From: Symbiodinium natans
Lineage: Eukaryota > Sar > Dinophyceae > Suessiales > Symbiodiniaceae
Length of the DNA: 20,000 nucleotides
Assembly (NCBI GenBank): GCA_905221605.1
Contig: CAJNDS010002117.1
Span: forward strand, 330,001-350,000
Direction of reading: 5' to 3'
The position numbers were made by a program, and so were the translations under genes. A model generated the notes under the pieces. The model was not told where the DNA came from. It was given only the letters and a program-made list of their open reading frames with translations, and made no database searches. Shown here one piece after another: positions 19,064 to 20,000 of this stretch (its first letter is position 1; every line of letters starts with the position of its first letter).

Positions 19064-19802
19064 GAGGGCGAGCTCTCCCTCGTCGCCAGCGCGGAGTCGA
19101 GTGCAGGTTATGCCGTTTTTCTTTTTCCAATATAGCGCTGGGCAGAGTGTGTCGCTGATGTGCAGAGCGATGCCGACACGGGCGACGCCTTTCTGCAGAA
19201 GTGGGAGGAGGCCGCAATCAGCTCCTGGTCGGAAAATGCCCCCTTCCCATCTTCCCAGATATTCTGCCAGGAAAAAGAGTCGCTCTTTGCCAAGAAGCGA
19301 GACATGGAGGCCAGAGCTTCGTGCTTGCAGATGAAAGCCCTGACGCTTGCGGGGTGCGCAGATCTGCCTTTCAGCCTGAGTCTTGGCCAGGAAGTGTGTT
19401 TAAGCTTTCTTTTCTGTCAGGAGATTGCGCGGAAGAGTGCCGATCGAGAGGAAGGCCATCAGAAGTTCAACCAAAGCATGGTGAAACAACATGCGCCCGA
19501 AGGGTCCTTTGGCAGAGCGTCAGTCTTTTGCAGCTCGCGCCAGCCTTGCACCACGAGCTGCATGTGCTGGAGACACGTGGGGCCGCGCTGGCGGCCAGGC
19601 CTGCCCAAGCTTCCTTCACTAGGGATCTGATCTGTCTTGGTCGGTTTTTCCCATGTTGTCTGGCTTTGTTGGCTTTGGCGTTGGATCGCAATGTTTCCGA
19701 GTCCATCTACAAACCCGAGCATCTCCAGAAGCCGCAAGGTTAGACGAGGCGAAGGCCGACCTGAGCCCGGGTAGCAAGAAGCGCATGGCGGAGGCAGGAT
19801 AG
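19064..19802 (+). CDS. 3' exons of a charged coiled-coil-like protein
   Basis: Exons 19166-19210 (SDADTGDAFLQKWEE), 19271-19309 (EKESLFAKKRDME), 19421-19503 (EIARKSADREEGHQ...KQHAPE) and 19739-19802 (LDEAKADLSPGSKKRMAEAG, then TAG at 19800) join in phase. Introns 19310-19420 (GC-AG) and 19504-19738 (GT-AG, phase 2) are well formed; 19211-19270 is a 60-base GC-AG intron that is also open in frame, so it may be retained. An earlier piece at 19064-19106 (EGELSLVASAESS) may attach through a 39-base intron and ECVADVQ. The joined tail is rich in Glu, Lys and Arg, with the spacing of a helical coiled coil. No family recognised. The beginning of the gene is not identified. Confidence 0.45.
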
Positions 19803-19810
19803 GATCCCTG

Positions 19811-19950
19811 CACCCTACACCCTAAACCCTAAACCCTAAACCCTAAACCCTAAACCCTAAACCCTAAACCCTGAACCCTGAACCATAAACCCTAAACCCT
19901 AAACCCTAAGCCGTACTAAACCCTAAACCGTAAACCCTCGACCCTAAACT
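19811..19950. repeat. Telomere-type array, CCCTAAA orientation
   Basis: About eighteen 7-base units, mostly perfect CCCTAAA in the first half and with variants (CCCTGAA, CCATAAA, CCCTAAG, CCGTAAA) towards the end. It begins 8 bases after the stop codon of the coiled-coil gene. Normal sequence resumes by about 19951, so this is not a chromosome end. Confidence 0.93.
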
Positions 19951-20000
19951 AATCCGAACAGTCCCCACAAAGCGGGACCCTCAGTTAGAAGGTCTCTCTG

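Noticed and set aside
19811-19950. A true chromosome end
   Set aside because: The array is degenerate at its far side and ordinary sequence follows it, so it is interstitial.
1-20000. tRNA or rRNA genes, CRISPR arrays, inverted-repeat transposons
   Set aside because: By eye I found no cloverleaf with a CCA-compatible acceptor stem, no regularly spaced direct repeats with spacers, and no transposase motif. A covariance-model or repeat search could still find weak cases.

Overview
The window looks like nuclear DNA of a dinoflagellate, probably a Symbiodiniaceae-like alga. Coding sequence is broken into many short exons. Most of the introns I can reconstruct start with GC, some with GT and two apparently with GA; all end in AG, and an AGG-type motif is usually repeated at both splice junctions. 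Every convincing exon lies on the + strand, as in the one-directional gene arrays of dinoflagellates. Arrays of the TTTAGGG (CCCTAAA) telomere-type repeat sit inside the region. I see no bacterial operon, no rRNA or tRNA gene, no CRISPR array and no complete transposon.

Layout. 1-3500 is mostly unexplained DNA with small tandem repeats and one possible exon. 3552-5225 holds scattered exon-like pieces of one or more unrecognised genes. 5928-7341 can be assembled into a gene with a KOW motif, possibly related to ribosomal protein uL24. 7524-7686 is a coding-like block that I could not place. 7687-11643 is a mitochondrial carrier family (SLC25-like) gene of about 14-15 exons whose three carrier repeats can be followed in order. 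11644-14604 holds exon pieces of an unrecognised helical protein; its last exons surround and lie between two telomere-type arrays of opposite orientation. 14741-15043 is another coding-like block. 15044-16987 has little recognisable content apart from a single exon with an RNA-binding (RRM) motif and a pentanucleotide microsatellite. 16988-18671 is the clearest gene: a two-exon alpha/beta hydrolase of the hormone-sensitive-lipase type with its whole catalytic triad. 19064-19802 holds the last exons of a charged, coiled-coil-like protein that stops just before a third telomere-type array at 19811-19950.

The genes do not form an obvious pathway. Exon models were built by hand from reading frame, intron phase and family motifs. 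The hydrolase and the carrier are well supported, the KOW gene moderately, and the rest are exon candidates. The most unusual observations are the splice-site use, including two apparent GA-AG introns, and the opposed telomere-type arrays that lie in introns around one small exon.
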